A stretch of 6,406 nucleotides of DNA from Devosia equisanguinis. Its GTDB lineage: Bacteria; Pseudomonadota; Alphaproteobacteria; Rhizobiales; Devosiaceae. Each line of letters opens with the position of its first letter. Position 1 is the stretch's first letter. Below are positions 1-5,060 of the stretch, in pieces. The notes beneath the pieces are model-generated. The model saw only the letters and a list, made by a program, of their open reading frames with translations, did no database searches and had not been told where the DNA came from. Location of the stretch: assembly GCA_945888565.1 (NCBI GenBank), contig CAMDAL010000246.1, forward strand, positions 1-6,406, in the 5' to 3' direction. The translations under genes and the position numbers were made by a program.

Positions 1-449
1 TGCTGCTCTACCTCGCCGCCGCCCTCACCGACTGGCTCGACGGGTTCCTCGCCCGGCGGATGAAACTCAACTCGGCGCTGGGAAAGATGCTCGACCCGAT
101 CGCCGACAAGCTGCTGGTCGGCGCGCTGCTGATCACGCTCGCCTGGACCCGCGACCTCAACGGCTGGGACCTGGTGCCGGCAATCGCCATCATGCTGCGC
201 GAGATTTTCGTCTCGGGGCTGCGCGAGTACCTGGGCAACCGCTCCATCGAGGTGCCGGTGACGTTCCTCGCCAAGTGGAAGACGACGGCGCAGCTGGTGG
301 CGCTGGCGCTGATCATGGCGGCGCCGATGCTGCTCGGCCTCGGCTTCATCAGCCACATCGCCTTGTGGATCGCTGGTGGACTGACCGTGTGGACGGGCTG
401 GGAGTACCTCCGTTCGACCTGGCCGCACCTCGCGGGACCCGAGATATGA
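1..449 (+). CDS. pgsA: CDP-diacylglycerol--glycerol-3-phosphate 3-phosphatidyltransferase, 5'-truncated by window edge
   Basis: An integral inner-membrane enzyme that transfers the phosphatidyl group from CDP-diacylglycerol to glycerol-3-phosphate, giving phosphatidylglycerophosphate for phosphatidylglycerol and cardiolipin synthesis. The first complete codon is at base 3, and 148 residues are visible. The full CDP-alcohol phosphatidyltransferase signature is present (D-x2-D-G-x2-A-R-x8-G-x3-D-x3-D), with the four metal-binding aspartates at visible residues 10, 13, 31 and 35. Hydrophobic membrane segments follow at about 36-50, 60-80 and 95-140. The ATG at base 60 lies inside the signature, so it is not the start; the true start and the first membrane helix are left of the window. 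The family is about 180-200 residues, so roughly 40 are missing. The stop TGA overlaps the moaD start in an ATGA. The symbol is well supported because the pgsA-moaD-moaE order is common in Rhizobiales; another CDP-alcohol transferase (e.g. phosphatidylserine synthase) is the less likely alternative. Confidence 0.92.
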   Translation, partial: LLYLAAALTDWLDGFLARRMKLNSALGKMLDPIADKLLVGALLITLAWTRDLNGWDLVPAIAIMLREIFVSGLREYLGNRSIEVPVTFLAKWKTTAQLVALALIMAAPMLLGLGFISHIALWIAGGLTVWTGWEYLRSTWPHLAGPEI

Positions 450-697
450 AGATCAGGTACTTCGCCTGGCTGCGGGAGCGCTTGAACCGGGGCGAGGAAG
501 ACGTCTCGCCGCCGCCCGAGGTGGTGACCGTCGGCGACCTGATTCAGTGGCTGAGAAGCCGCGATGAGGCCGCTGATCTGGCGATGCAAAAGCCCAGCCT
601 CATCAAGGCCGCGGTGGATGCGGAAATCGTGCCGCATACGGCGCTGATCGCCAACGCCAAGGTAATTGCGCTGTTCCCGCCGATGACCGGCGGCTGA
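446..697 (+). CDS. moaD: Molybdopterin synthase small (sulfur-carrier) subunit MoaD
   Basis: A ubiquitin-fold sulfur carrier of 83 residues, the usual length for MoaD. The C-terminal Gly-Gly is seen directly (ending PPMTGG). In the family this end is adenylated by MoeB and converted to a thiocarboxylate, which supplies sulfur to convert precursor Z (cPMP) into molybdopterin. The N-terminus MKIRYFAWLRE is the typical first beta strand, and VTVGDLIQWL matches the conserved T-V-x-x-L helix region. The ATG overlaps the pgsA stop by 4 bases (ATGA). Longer readings that start inside pgsA were rejected because their extra residues are the pgsA shadow. There is no strong Shine-Dalgarno sequence, so translation is probably coupled to pgsA. 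moaE follows after one base, which confirms the assignment. The activating enzyme MoeB is not in the window. Confidence 0.95.
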   Translation: MKIRYFAWLRERLNRGEEDVSPPPEVVTVGDLIQWLRSRDEAADLAMQKPSLIKAAVDAEIVPHTALIANAKVIALFPPMTGG

Positions 698-698
698 G

Positions 699-1151
699 AT
701 GGCGGTTCGCCTGCAGACCGAGCCCTTCGATCCCGGCGCCGAGACCAACACGTTCCTCGAGGCGAATGCCGGGGCCGGTGCGGCGGTCACCTTCACCGGG
801 CTCGTCCGCTCGCGGCCGGGCGATCTAGTCTCGACGCTGACGCTCGAGGTGTATCCGGAACTGGCCGAGGCGCAGATCGGCAAGGCGATCGCAGAAGCAG
901 TGACGCGCTTCGGGCTGATCAAGGCGGCGGTGATCCACAGATATGGACCGCTGCAGCCCGGCGAGCCGATCGTACAGGTGATGACGCTTGCGCCCCACCG
1001 CCGCGACGCCTTCGAGGGCGCCGAGTTCCTGATGGATTTCCTCAAGACCGACGCCCCCTTCTGGAAGAAGGAAGCGACGCCCGAGGGCGAGCGCTGGGTG
1101 GAGGCGAAGCCCGAAGACGACAAAGCCCGCGACCGTTGGAGAAACGCATGA
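699..1151 (+). CDS. moaE: Molybdopterin synthase catalytic (large) subunit MoaE
   Basis: A cytoplasmic enzyme of 150 residues, normal for MoaE, that forms a heterotetramer with MoaD and inserts two dithiolene sulfurs into precursor Z during molybdenum cofactor synthesis. Visible family motifs, in order, are GAAVTFTGLVRS (about 27-38), LEVYPELAEAQI (49-60), HRYGPLQPGE (80-89), the APHRRDAFEGAEFLMD block (98-113), and LKTDAPFWKKE (115-125). K116 and K123 correspond to the conserved active-site lysines of the family (K119 and K126 in E. coli). The start ATG is one base after the moaD stop. The end overlaps the deaminase ATG by 4 bases (ATGA), so the genes are very likely cotranscribed and translationally coupled. 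No defect is seen; all key residues are intact. Confidence 0.96.
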   Translation: MAVRLQTEPFDPGAETNTFLEANAGAGAAVTFTGLVRSRPGDLVSTLTLEVYPELAEAQIGKAIAEAVTRFGLIKAAVIHRYGPLQPGEPIVQVMTLAPHRRDAFEGAEFLMDFLKTDAPFWKKEATPEGERWVEAKPEDDKARDRWRNA

Positions 1152-1639
1152 ACGACACTGACCGCCAGCACCTGACCCGCGCCGTCGATCTCGCCGAGAT
1201 CGGCATGGCCGACGGCAACGACCCGTTCGGCTCGGTACTGGTCTCCGGCGACGGCAAGGTGCTGTTCGAGGATCACAACCACACTTCGGGTGGCGACCAT
1301 ACGCGGCACCCGGAGTTCGAGATCGCGCGCTGGGCCGCGACGCATATGGCGCCAGCAGAGCGCGCTCGCGCGGTGGTCTACACCTCGGGTGAGCACTGCC
1401 CGATGTGCGCTGCGGCGCACGGCTGGGTCGGGCTCGGCAAGATCTTCTATGCCGCCTCTTCGGCGCAGTTCGCCGGGTGGGTCACCGAGTTCGGCGGCGG
1501 CACCGGGCCGGTGAAGACGCTGCCGGTCGAAGCGATCCTTGTCGCGCCTGATGTGGAGGGACCGGAGCCGTCGCTGACGGAGCGGTTGCGTTCCCTGCAC
1601 CAGCGCCGGTATGAGGCCGGCGGCTACGGCAATTCCTGA
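1148..1639 (+). CDS. Nucleoside/cytidine deaminase-like zinc enzyme
   Basis: A 163-residue member of the CDA/dCMP-deaminase fold (nucleoside deaminase group, like guanine deaminase or TadA). The zinc and catalytic signature is visible: H54-P-E56, where family members usually have H/C-A-E, and C84-P-M-C87 in SGEHCPMCAAAHGW. The N-terminal DPFGSVLV strand (25-32) is also typical. The expected chemistry is hydrolytic deamination of a purine or pyrimidine base or nucleoside; the substrate cannot be read from sequence. ATG at 1148 was chosen because GGAG at 1138-1141 sits six bases upstream and the ATG overlaps the moaE stop (ATGA); an in-frame TTG at 1136 is less likely. It is unlikely to be the tRNA editing enzyme TadA: the core is divergent (HPE, and HCPMC instead of PCPMC) and the C-terminus is not TadA-like. 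The cotranscription with moaDE has no known functional reason. Confidence 0.88.
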   Translation: MNDTDRQHLTRAVDLAEIGMADGNDPFGSVLVSGDGKVLFEDHNHTSGGDHTRHPEFEIARWAATHMAPAERARAVVYTSGEHCPMCAAAHGWVGLGKIFYAASSAQFAGWVTEFGGGTGPVKTLPVEAILVAPDVEGPEPSLTERLRSLHQRRYEAGGYGNS

Positions 1640-1648
1640 GTATCGACG

Positions 1649-2086
1649 ATGACCACACCGCCCTTCTCGCTTGTCGGCATCGACCACGTCGTCTTCCTCG
1701 TCGATGACCTCGACAAGGCGGTGAAGTGGTACGCCGACGTGCTTGGTTGCCAGCCCGGCTATTCGTACCCGGCGCTCGGGATGGAGCAGGTGTGGTGCGG
1801 TGCGGCGCTTATCGTGCTGTGGGACATCACTCACCCCGGTGCGGCCTCTGCAGTGCCGCCGGTCAAGGGCGGGCGGAACGTCGACCACGTCTGTATAGCG
1901 CTGAGCCCGTTCGACGAGGACAAGATGCGGCAGCACCTCGCGGCGCATGGCGTCCCGATCGAGCGCTACGCCTTCCACGGCGGGGCGCGGGGGATGGGTA
2001 ACTCGTTCTACGTGCTCGATCCGTGGGGCAACAAGCTCGAGCTCAAGGGGCCGGCGGTGTACCCGGACGGGCGGGCGGCGACGTAA
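1649..2086 (+). CDS. VOC (glyoxalase/dioxygenase superfamily) protein
   Basis: A 145-residue vicinal-oxygen-chelate protein, the length of a single two-module VOC subunit. The opening module GIDHVVFLVDDLDKAVKWYADVLG (from about residue 10) and the closing FYVLDPWGNKLEL block (about 120-132) are hallmark motifs. The candidate metal ligands are H13, H80 (in NVDHVCIAL) and E131; E46 may be a fourth. Members include lactoylglutathione lyases, fosfomycin-resistance enzymes, epimerases and ring-cleavage dioxygenases, and the substrate is not deducible here. The gene starts nine bases after the deaminase stop with a weak ribosome binding site, so it is most likely the last gene of the pgsA-moaDE operon. 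It is followed by hairpins at 2091-2159. Family assignment is firm; a specific function is not claimed. Confidence 0.9.
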   Translation: MTTPPFSLVGIDHVVFLVDDLDKAVKWYADVLGCQPGYSYPALGMEQVWCGAALIVLWDITHPGAASAVPPVKGGRNVDHVCIALSPFDEDKMRQHLAAHGVPIERYAFHGGARGMGNSFYVLDPWGNKLELKGPAVYPDGRAAT

Positions 2087-2090
2087 ACTC

Positions 2091-2106
2091 GGCGTTTGTG
2101 AACGCC
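2091..2106. terminator. Tetraloop hairpin just after the VOC stop
   Basis: A perfect 6-bp stem GGCGTT/AACGCC closes a TGTG loop, starting four bases after the VOC stop codon. There is no long T-run on either side; on the minus strand it is followed by GAGTTT. It lies between convergent genes, so it may help end transcripts from both sides, but it is not a canonical intrinsic terminator. Confidence 0.45.
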
Positions 2107-2107
2107 C

Positions 2108-2159
2108 CCTCCACCGCCTTCGGCGGTCCCCCTCCCCCGTGGCTTCGCCACAGTGGAGG
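2108..2159. repeat. Cruciform palindromic element between convergent genes
   Basis: An outer inverted repeat CCTCCAC (2108-2114)/GTGGAGG (2153-2159) encloses two hairpins with TTC loops: ACCGCC/GGCGGT (2113-2127) and GTGGC/GCCAC (2139-2151). They are separated by a pyrimidine-rich spacer. This resembles short dispersed palindromic elements found in intergenic regions of GC-rich alphaproteobacteria; that it is multicopy is inferred, since only one copy is in the window. Its place between the convergent VOC and aldolase genes suits a bidirectional terminator or RNA 3'-end stabiliser. A short T-run (2184-2188) lies downstream on the plus strand. Confidence 0.6.
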
Positions 2160-2180
2160 ACCACCTTCAACCTCAGCGTT

Positions 2181-2939
2181 CTAGTTTTTCACCTCTGCGA
2201 CCAGTGCCTTGAGGGCGCGGAGGAAGGTGATCGTGTCGGCGCTGACGGCGGGGAGGGTTACGCCTTCGGCGATCCAGCGCTTGGCGGCTTCGGGGGTGCC
2301 GGCGAAGATGCCGGCGGCGATGGCGTTGGCCTTGCATGCGGCGATGACAGTGGTGATGGCATCGACGACCTTCGGATGGCCCATCTCGCCCGGCACACCC
2401 AGGGCGTGGGAGAGGTCCATGGGGCCGATGAAGATGCCATCGAGATGGGGTAGTGACGCGATTTCCTTCGCGGCGAGGAGCGCGCTCTGGCCCTCGATCA
2501 TCAGCAGGATGGCGACGTCGCGGTTGGCTTCGGCGAACCACTCGAGACGGCCGGAATAGTCGGCGGCGCGGACGAAGGGATTGGCGCCGCGGTTGCCGTC
2601 GGGGGCGAAGCGGGCGGCGCGGATGGCTTTTTCAGCCTCGCCCAGCGAGCCGATCTGCGGAACGATGACGCCCGCCGCTCCGGCATCGAGCGCGGCGCCG
2701 ATCTCGGTGGGCTCGCTCGAACGGACGCGGACCAGCGGATAGATGCCGCGGGCCCTGGCGGCTAGGATCAGCGGGCCGAGGGCTTCGCTGCCATGGGCGC
2801 CGTGCTCGAGGTCGATGATGATGGCGTCGAAGCCGGCGAGGGCGACCAGTTCGACCACCTCGACCGACGGGATGATCGAGAAGGTGGCGAGCAGCGGCGT
2901 GCCGCTCCTCAGCCGTTCGCGCAGTGCCGGTAGTGTCAT
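2181..2939 (-). CDS. HpcH/HpaI-family aldolase (class II pyruvate/2-oxo acid aldolase)
   Basis: A 252-residue cytoplasmic TIM-barrel protein, typical for the family, which reversibly cleaves 2-keto-4-hydroxy acids to pyruvate plus an aldehyde using a divalent metal. Visible landmarks are D43-L-E45-H46 in IIIDLEHGAHG (the His matches the catalytic base), R71 in PLVRVR, GVIVPQ (90-95), E149 in LLMIEGQSAL and D175 in FIGPMDLSHALG. E149 and D175 agree with the metal ligands of E. coli HpaI. The motif after E149 is G-Q-S rather than the commoner T-x-x-A. ATG at 2939 is preferred over an in-frame start at 2990 because GGGAGG sits just upstream and the extra 17 residues are not family-like. It lies 72 bases after ilvE on the same strand, with a hairpin between, so it is either a separate unit or receives read-through. 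The exact substrate is unknown; the related CitE-like lyases are less likely. Confidence 0.93.
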   Translation of the reverse strand: MTLPALRERLRSGTPLLATFSIIPSVEVVELVALAGFDAIIIDLEHGAHGSEALGPLILAARARGIYPLVRVRSSEPTEIGAALDAGAAGVIVPQIGSLGEAEKAIRAARFAPDGNRGANPFVRAADYSGRLEWFAEANRDVAILLMIEGQSALLAAKEIASLPHLDGIFIGPMDLSHALGVPGEMGHPKVVDAITTVIAACKANAIAAGIFAGTPEAAKRWIAEGVTLPAVSADTITFLRALKALVAEVKN

Positions 2940-2959
2940 TATACCCTCCCTCAAAGCAC

Positions 2960-2985
2960 GAACCCCGCCACAGCGGGCGGGGTTC
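2960..2985 (-). terminator. Terminator-like hairpin between ilvE and the aldolase gene
   Basis: A perfect 10-bp stem (GAACCCCGCC at 2960-2969 with GGCGGGGTTC at 2976-2985) has a six-base loop. On the minus strand it follows the aminotransferase stop and is followed by GTGCTTTGA, so only a short T-run is present. It probably ends or attenuates the aminotransferase transcript before the aldolase. It ends about 20 bases upstream of the aldolase start, leaving room for the Shine-Dalgarno sequence. Confidence 0.6.
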
Positions 2986-3011
2986 GGCAACTCATACGTT
3001 CGGCGTGGCGC

Positions 3012-3902
3012 TTACTCGGCAGCAACTTTCTTCGGCGTTACCGCCTCGGTGTAGGCGTTGATGAGCGTGGTGCAGGCCTTGCCGGGCTTGAAGGTGAACC
3101 CGCCGACCTGGCTGACGGGGGTCACTTCGGCGGCGGTGCCGGTGAGGAAGCACTCGTCGTAGTTCGACAGCTCCTCGGGCAGGATGTGCCGCTCGATCAC
3201 CTTGTAGCCGTTCTCGCGGGCGAGTTGCATCAGCGTCTGCCGGGTGATGCCGTTGAGGAAACAGTCGGGGGTCGGGGTGTGGATCTCGTCGCCCTTGATG
3301 AAGAACACGTTGGCACCGGTCGCCTCGGCGACATAGCCGCGATAGTCGAGCATCAGCGCGTCGGCATAGCCATTGGCCATCGCCGCGTCCTTGCTGAGGG
3401 TGCAGATCATGTAGAGGCCGGCAGCCTTGGCCGAGCACGGGATGGTCTCGGGGCTCGGGCGCTTCCAGCGGCTCCACTCGAGGCGGATGCCCTTGAGCTT
3501 TTCCTCGACGGAGAAATAGCTCGGCCAGACCCAGGCGGCGATGGCCAGATGCACCTTGTTGTTGCGGCCGGGGACCGACAGCTCTTCCGAACCGCGCCAG
3601 GCGACGGGACGAACATAGGCGTCGACCAGGCCGTTCTCTGCCAGCACCAGCGCCTTGGCGGCTTCGATCTCGTCCACCGAGTATGGAATGGTGAAATCCA
3701 GCGTCTTGCCCGACTGGATCAGCCGCTCCGAGTGCTGGCGCGACTTGAAGATGGCGCCGCCATAGGCGCGCTCACCCTCGAACACCGAGCTCGCATAGTG
3801 CAGCCCGTGTGTCAGCACGTGGATTTTTGCATCTTTCCACGGGACCAGTTGACCATCAAACCAGATCCAGCCCTCTCGCTGGTCCATCGGCAAACCTGCC
3901 AT
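3012..3902 (-). CDS. ilvE: Branched-chain amino acid aminotransferase (class IV PLP)
   Basis: A 296-residue cytoplasmic PLP enzyme that transfers amino groups between glutamate and the 2-oxo acids of valine, leucine and isoleucine, the last step of their synthesis and first of breakdown. Landmarks are HGLHYASSVFEGERAY (32-47), the PLP-lysine segment IPCSAKAAGLYM with K159 matching the catalytic lysine of E. coli IlvE, YVAEATGANVFF (190-201, with E193), and GITRQTLMQLA followed by LTGTAAEVTPV, which fits the cofactor-phosphate and substrate loops. ATG at 3902 was chosen because GGGAG lies about seven bases upstream and homologues begin like MAGLPMDQREG; an in-frame start at 4016 adds 38 residues that look like untranslated leader. 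The long leader (about 120 bases to the proposed promoter) and the divergent MarR gene suggest local regulation. D-amino acid transaminase and aminodeoxychorismate lyase are fold relatives, but the HGLHYASSVFEG motif favours BCAT. Confidence 0.94.
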   Translation of the reverse strand: MAGLPMDQREGWIWFDGQLVPWKDAKIHVLTHGLHYASSVFEGERAYGGAIFKSRQHSERLIQSGKTLDFTIPYSVDEIEAAKALVLAENGLVDAYVRPVAWRGSEELSVPGRNNKVHLAIAAWVWPSYFSVEEKLKGIRLEWSRWKRPSPETIPCSAKAAGLYMICTLSKDAAMANGYADALMLDYRGYVAEATGANVFFIKGDEIHTPTPDCFLNGITRQTLMQLARENGYKVIERHILPEELSNYDECFLTGTAAEVTPVSQVGGFTFKPGKACTTLINAYTEAVTPKKVAAE

Positions 3903-3974
3903 TCCAAATCTCCCATCGCGGCCTTCCCGGACCGCCTTGTTGTTTGCCTGCAATCCTGCCTCACCGGCTTGCCC

Positions 3975-4003
3975 TTGGCAAACCGGAACGGCTTTGGGAT
4001 AAG
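3975..4003 (+). promoter_or_regulatory. Candidate sigma-70-type promoter for the MarR gene
   Basis: TTGGCA (3975-3980) is followed after exactly 17 bases by GATAAG (3998-4003). This gives 5 of 6 matches to the -35 and 4 of 6 to the -10 consensus in a GC-rich background. A transcript would begin near 4010, giving a leader of about 20 bases to the ATG at 4030. This is predicted by eye only. Confidence 0.35.
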
Positions 4004-4029
4004 GCGAAGACTGCATTTGCTATGGGGGA

Positions 4030-4058
4030 ATGATGGCATCGGGCAAAATAAATGTCAA
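4030..4058 (-). promoter_or_regulatory. Candidate promoter for ilvE overlapping the palindromic operator
   Basis: On the minus strand a perfect TTGACA (4058 to 4053) is followed after 17 bases by CATCAT (4035 to 4030), which has 4 of 6 matches to TATAAT. The transcript would start near 4023 and leave a leader of about 120 bases before ilvE. The -35 hexamer is part of the left half-site of the palindrome at 4046-4076, so a bound regulator would block it. The -10 is weak, hence moderate confidence. Confidence 0.35.
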
Positions 4059-4551
4059 CAAGGCTGACATAAATTTGGCGCCTGGGGCGACCCCGGGCAT
4101 GCCGCTCGACGTCATGGGATTGTTTTTCTTCGCGTATCGGGATTTCGTCGGCGACGCCGACGCCTTGCTGGAGCGCCAGAATTTCGGCCGTGCCCACCAC
4201 CGCGTGCTGTATTTCGTGAATCTGAAGCCCGGCATGCCGGTCGCCGACCTGCTCGATATCCTGAAGATCACCAAGCAGAGCCTCGCCCGGGTGCTGCGGC
4301 AGCTGGTGGATAACGGCTACATCGAACAAAAGACCGGCGAGACCGATCGCAGGCAGCGGCTGCTCTACGCCACCGCCAAGGGCCGCGAGCTGTTCGACGT
4401 GCTCTCGGCGACGCAGACGAGCCGCATCGAGGCCGCGATCGCCGCGCTGCCGCCCGAGGGCAAGCGCACGGTGCTGAGGTTCTTCGTCGGCATGGTAGAG
4501 GCCGAGGATCGCGGGTTGCTGGACCGGCTGCGGCTGACGGATGATCTGTGA
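4030..4551 (+). CDS. MarR-family winged-helix regulator, PetP-like
   Basis: A 173-residue DNA-binding regulator. The N-terminal segment GLFFFAYRDFVGDADALL followed by FGRAHHRVLYFV (about 52-63) resembles the PetP subgroup of alphaproteobacterial MarR proteins. The helix-turn-helix is at about 69-98 (PVADLLDILKITKQSLARVLRQL), with a wing at 100-116 containing D106-R107-R108. C-terminal helices (about 118-170) would form the dimer interface. The start is uncertain: tandem ATGs lie at 4030 and 4033 behind GGGGGA with short spacing, and an ATG at 4099 would still give 150 residues with an intact domain. Codons before 4075 are AT-rich, unlike the rest, because they coincide with the operator palindrome. 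It is divergent from ilvE and probably regulates that gene and itself; its effector is unknown. PetP in Rhodobacter works with the response regulator PetR, but no petR is next to this gene. Confidence 0.88.
   Translation: MMASGKINVNKADINLAPGATPGMPLDVMGLFFFAYRDFVGDADALLERQNFGRAHHRVLYFVNLKPGMPVADLLDILKITKQSLARVLRQLVDNGYIEQKTGETDRRQRLLYATAKGRELFDVLSATQTSRIEAAIAALPPEGKRTVLRFFVGMVEAEDRGLLDRLRLTDDL
4046..4076. promoter_or_regulatory. Palindromic operator candidate, core ATGTCA-N7-TGACAT
   Basis: The core half-sites ATGTCA (4052-4057) and TGACAT (4065-4070) are perfectly inverted around 4061, and the flanks AAAT (4046-4049) and ATTT (4073-4076) extend the symmetry. In all 11 of 15 base pairs match across 31 bases. 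The site is AT-rich in an otherwise GC-rich window and lies at the divergent ilvE/MarR junction, as expected for the binding site of a dimeric MarR-type protein. It falls inside the first codons of the MarR gene if translation begins at 4030. Which protein binds it is an inference. Confidence 0.55.
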
Positions 4552-4573
4552 CCTCCTGAATTGACACGTGACG

Positions 4574-4688
4574 AAGCCCCCGCCGGCCGGATGGCCTCGG
4601 GTTGATGAGTAGTCGAAGCGGGGCCGGCGAGGCTTGCGCCCCGACGCGGTTAGTCCGCAAAACAAATGAGGCTCTCGCCTCGCCGGCC
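4574..4688. repeat. Inverted-repeat cluster with mutually exclusive stems
   Basis: Three related arms are seen. Arm 1 (4574-4588) contains AAGCC and GCCGGCC. Arm 2 (4622-4635) contains GGCCGGCGAGGC followed by TT. Arm 3 (4677-4688) is GCCTCGCCGGCC. Arms 2 and 3 form a perfect 12-bp inverted repeat around a 43-base interior that itself can pair (TTGCG 4634-4638 with CGCAA 4656-4660). Arm 1 can instead pair with arm 2 (7 + 5 bp). Arm 3 can alternatively pair locally with GAGGC at 4668-4672. The arrangement resembles attenuator-style alternative structures, but no function is known. Confidence 0.55.
4659..4681 (-). terminator. Minus-strand intrinsic terminator candidate
   Basis: Read on the minus strand, GAGGC (4681-4677), a GAGA loop of the GNRA type, and GCCTC (4672-4668) form a 5-bp hairpin, immediately followed by ATTTGTTTT (4667-4659). 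The T-rich tract is unusual in this GC-rich window. The stem is short. It could end a minus-strand RNA from the hairpin-rich region 4690-4990, or read-through from csaA. Confidence 0.45.
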
Positions 4689-4689
4689 G

Positions 4690-4931
4690 ATCGGGGTTTT
4701 GGGCTTATGGTACCGCGACCCGGGAGCATCCCGTGCCACATCGCGAAAAGCGTGGGTGGCCTGCGACCGGGAATCCACCCGCATCGCCACCTTCCCCGGC
4801 CGCCTTATGCATGGCGGCCTCGCCCCCTGGAGCACCCTGCATCGGGCACCCCGTGCGTTGCTAGCGGCTTGGCCAGCGAACTGGCCCATGCCGAGGTACT
4901 TTCGGCCTGGCCGGGAACGACTCCCGGACCA
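4690..4931 (-). ncRNA. Possible structured RNA of unknown family (strand tentative)
   Basis: Successive inverted repeats are seen: CGGGA/TCCCG (4721-4733), GCCAC/GTGGC (4735-4760) or alternatively GGGTGG/CCACCC, GGCCGCC/GGCGGCC (4798-4819), CGGC-GGCCAG/CTGGCC-GCCG (4865-4893) and TGG-CCGGGA/TCCCGG-CCA (4908-4931). On the minus strand the 4871-4886 hairpin has a TTCG tetraloop, and the terminator-like hairpin at 4659-4681 lies downstream, so the minus strand is favoured. I match it to no known RNA family. Some hairpins are expected by chance at this GC content, so this is a candidate only. Confidence 0.25.
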
Positions 4932-5060
4932 CCCAACCTCCCCCGCACCAACCACTCGTCATGATCTCGCTTCGGTGCGCGGGACGGGAGGGAGAATCGC
5001 ATGGGGTTGGGGAGCGGGGATAAGTTGGTAAGGTGCTGATCTGGCTTCGGGTTTGCTGCT

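Noticed and set aside
1136..1147. TTG start for the deaminase, four codons upstream of the chosen ATG
   Set aside because: The GGAG at 1138-1141 is ideally spaced for the ATG at 1148, and the ATGA overlap matches the other operon junctions.
8..2170. A 720-codon open frame on the minus strand across the whole left operon
   Set aside because: It is antisense to five well-supported genes, is arginine- and histidine-rich in the way of GC-rich shadow frames, and shows no domain.
3186..4067. A 293-codon plus-strand frame opposite ilvE
   Set aside because: It is antisense to the aminotransferase, which has all its catalytic motifs; the frame has no family features.
4561..4590. TTGACA as a promoter just downstream of the MarR gene
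   Set aside because: No -10-like sequence occurs at 16-18 bases; the region there is pure G/C.
4690..4990. Match to a known RNA such as cobalamin riboswitch, RNase P RNA or tmRNA
   Set aside because: The conserved core sequences of these families that I know were not found on either strand.
4602..5031. Overlapping plus-strand open frames of about 120 codons in the gap after the MarR gene
   Set aside because: Two frames and a minus-strand frame are open together, with proline/arginine-rich composition, no ribosome binding site and no domain; they are more likely chance frames over structured non-coding DNA.
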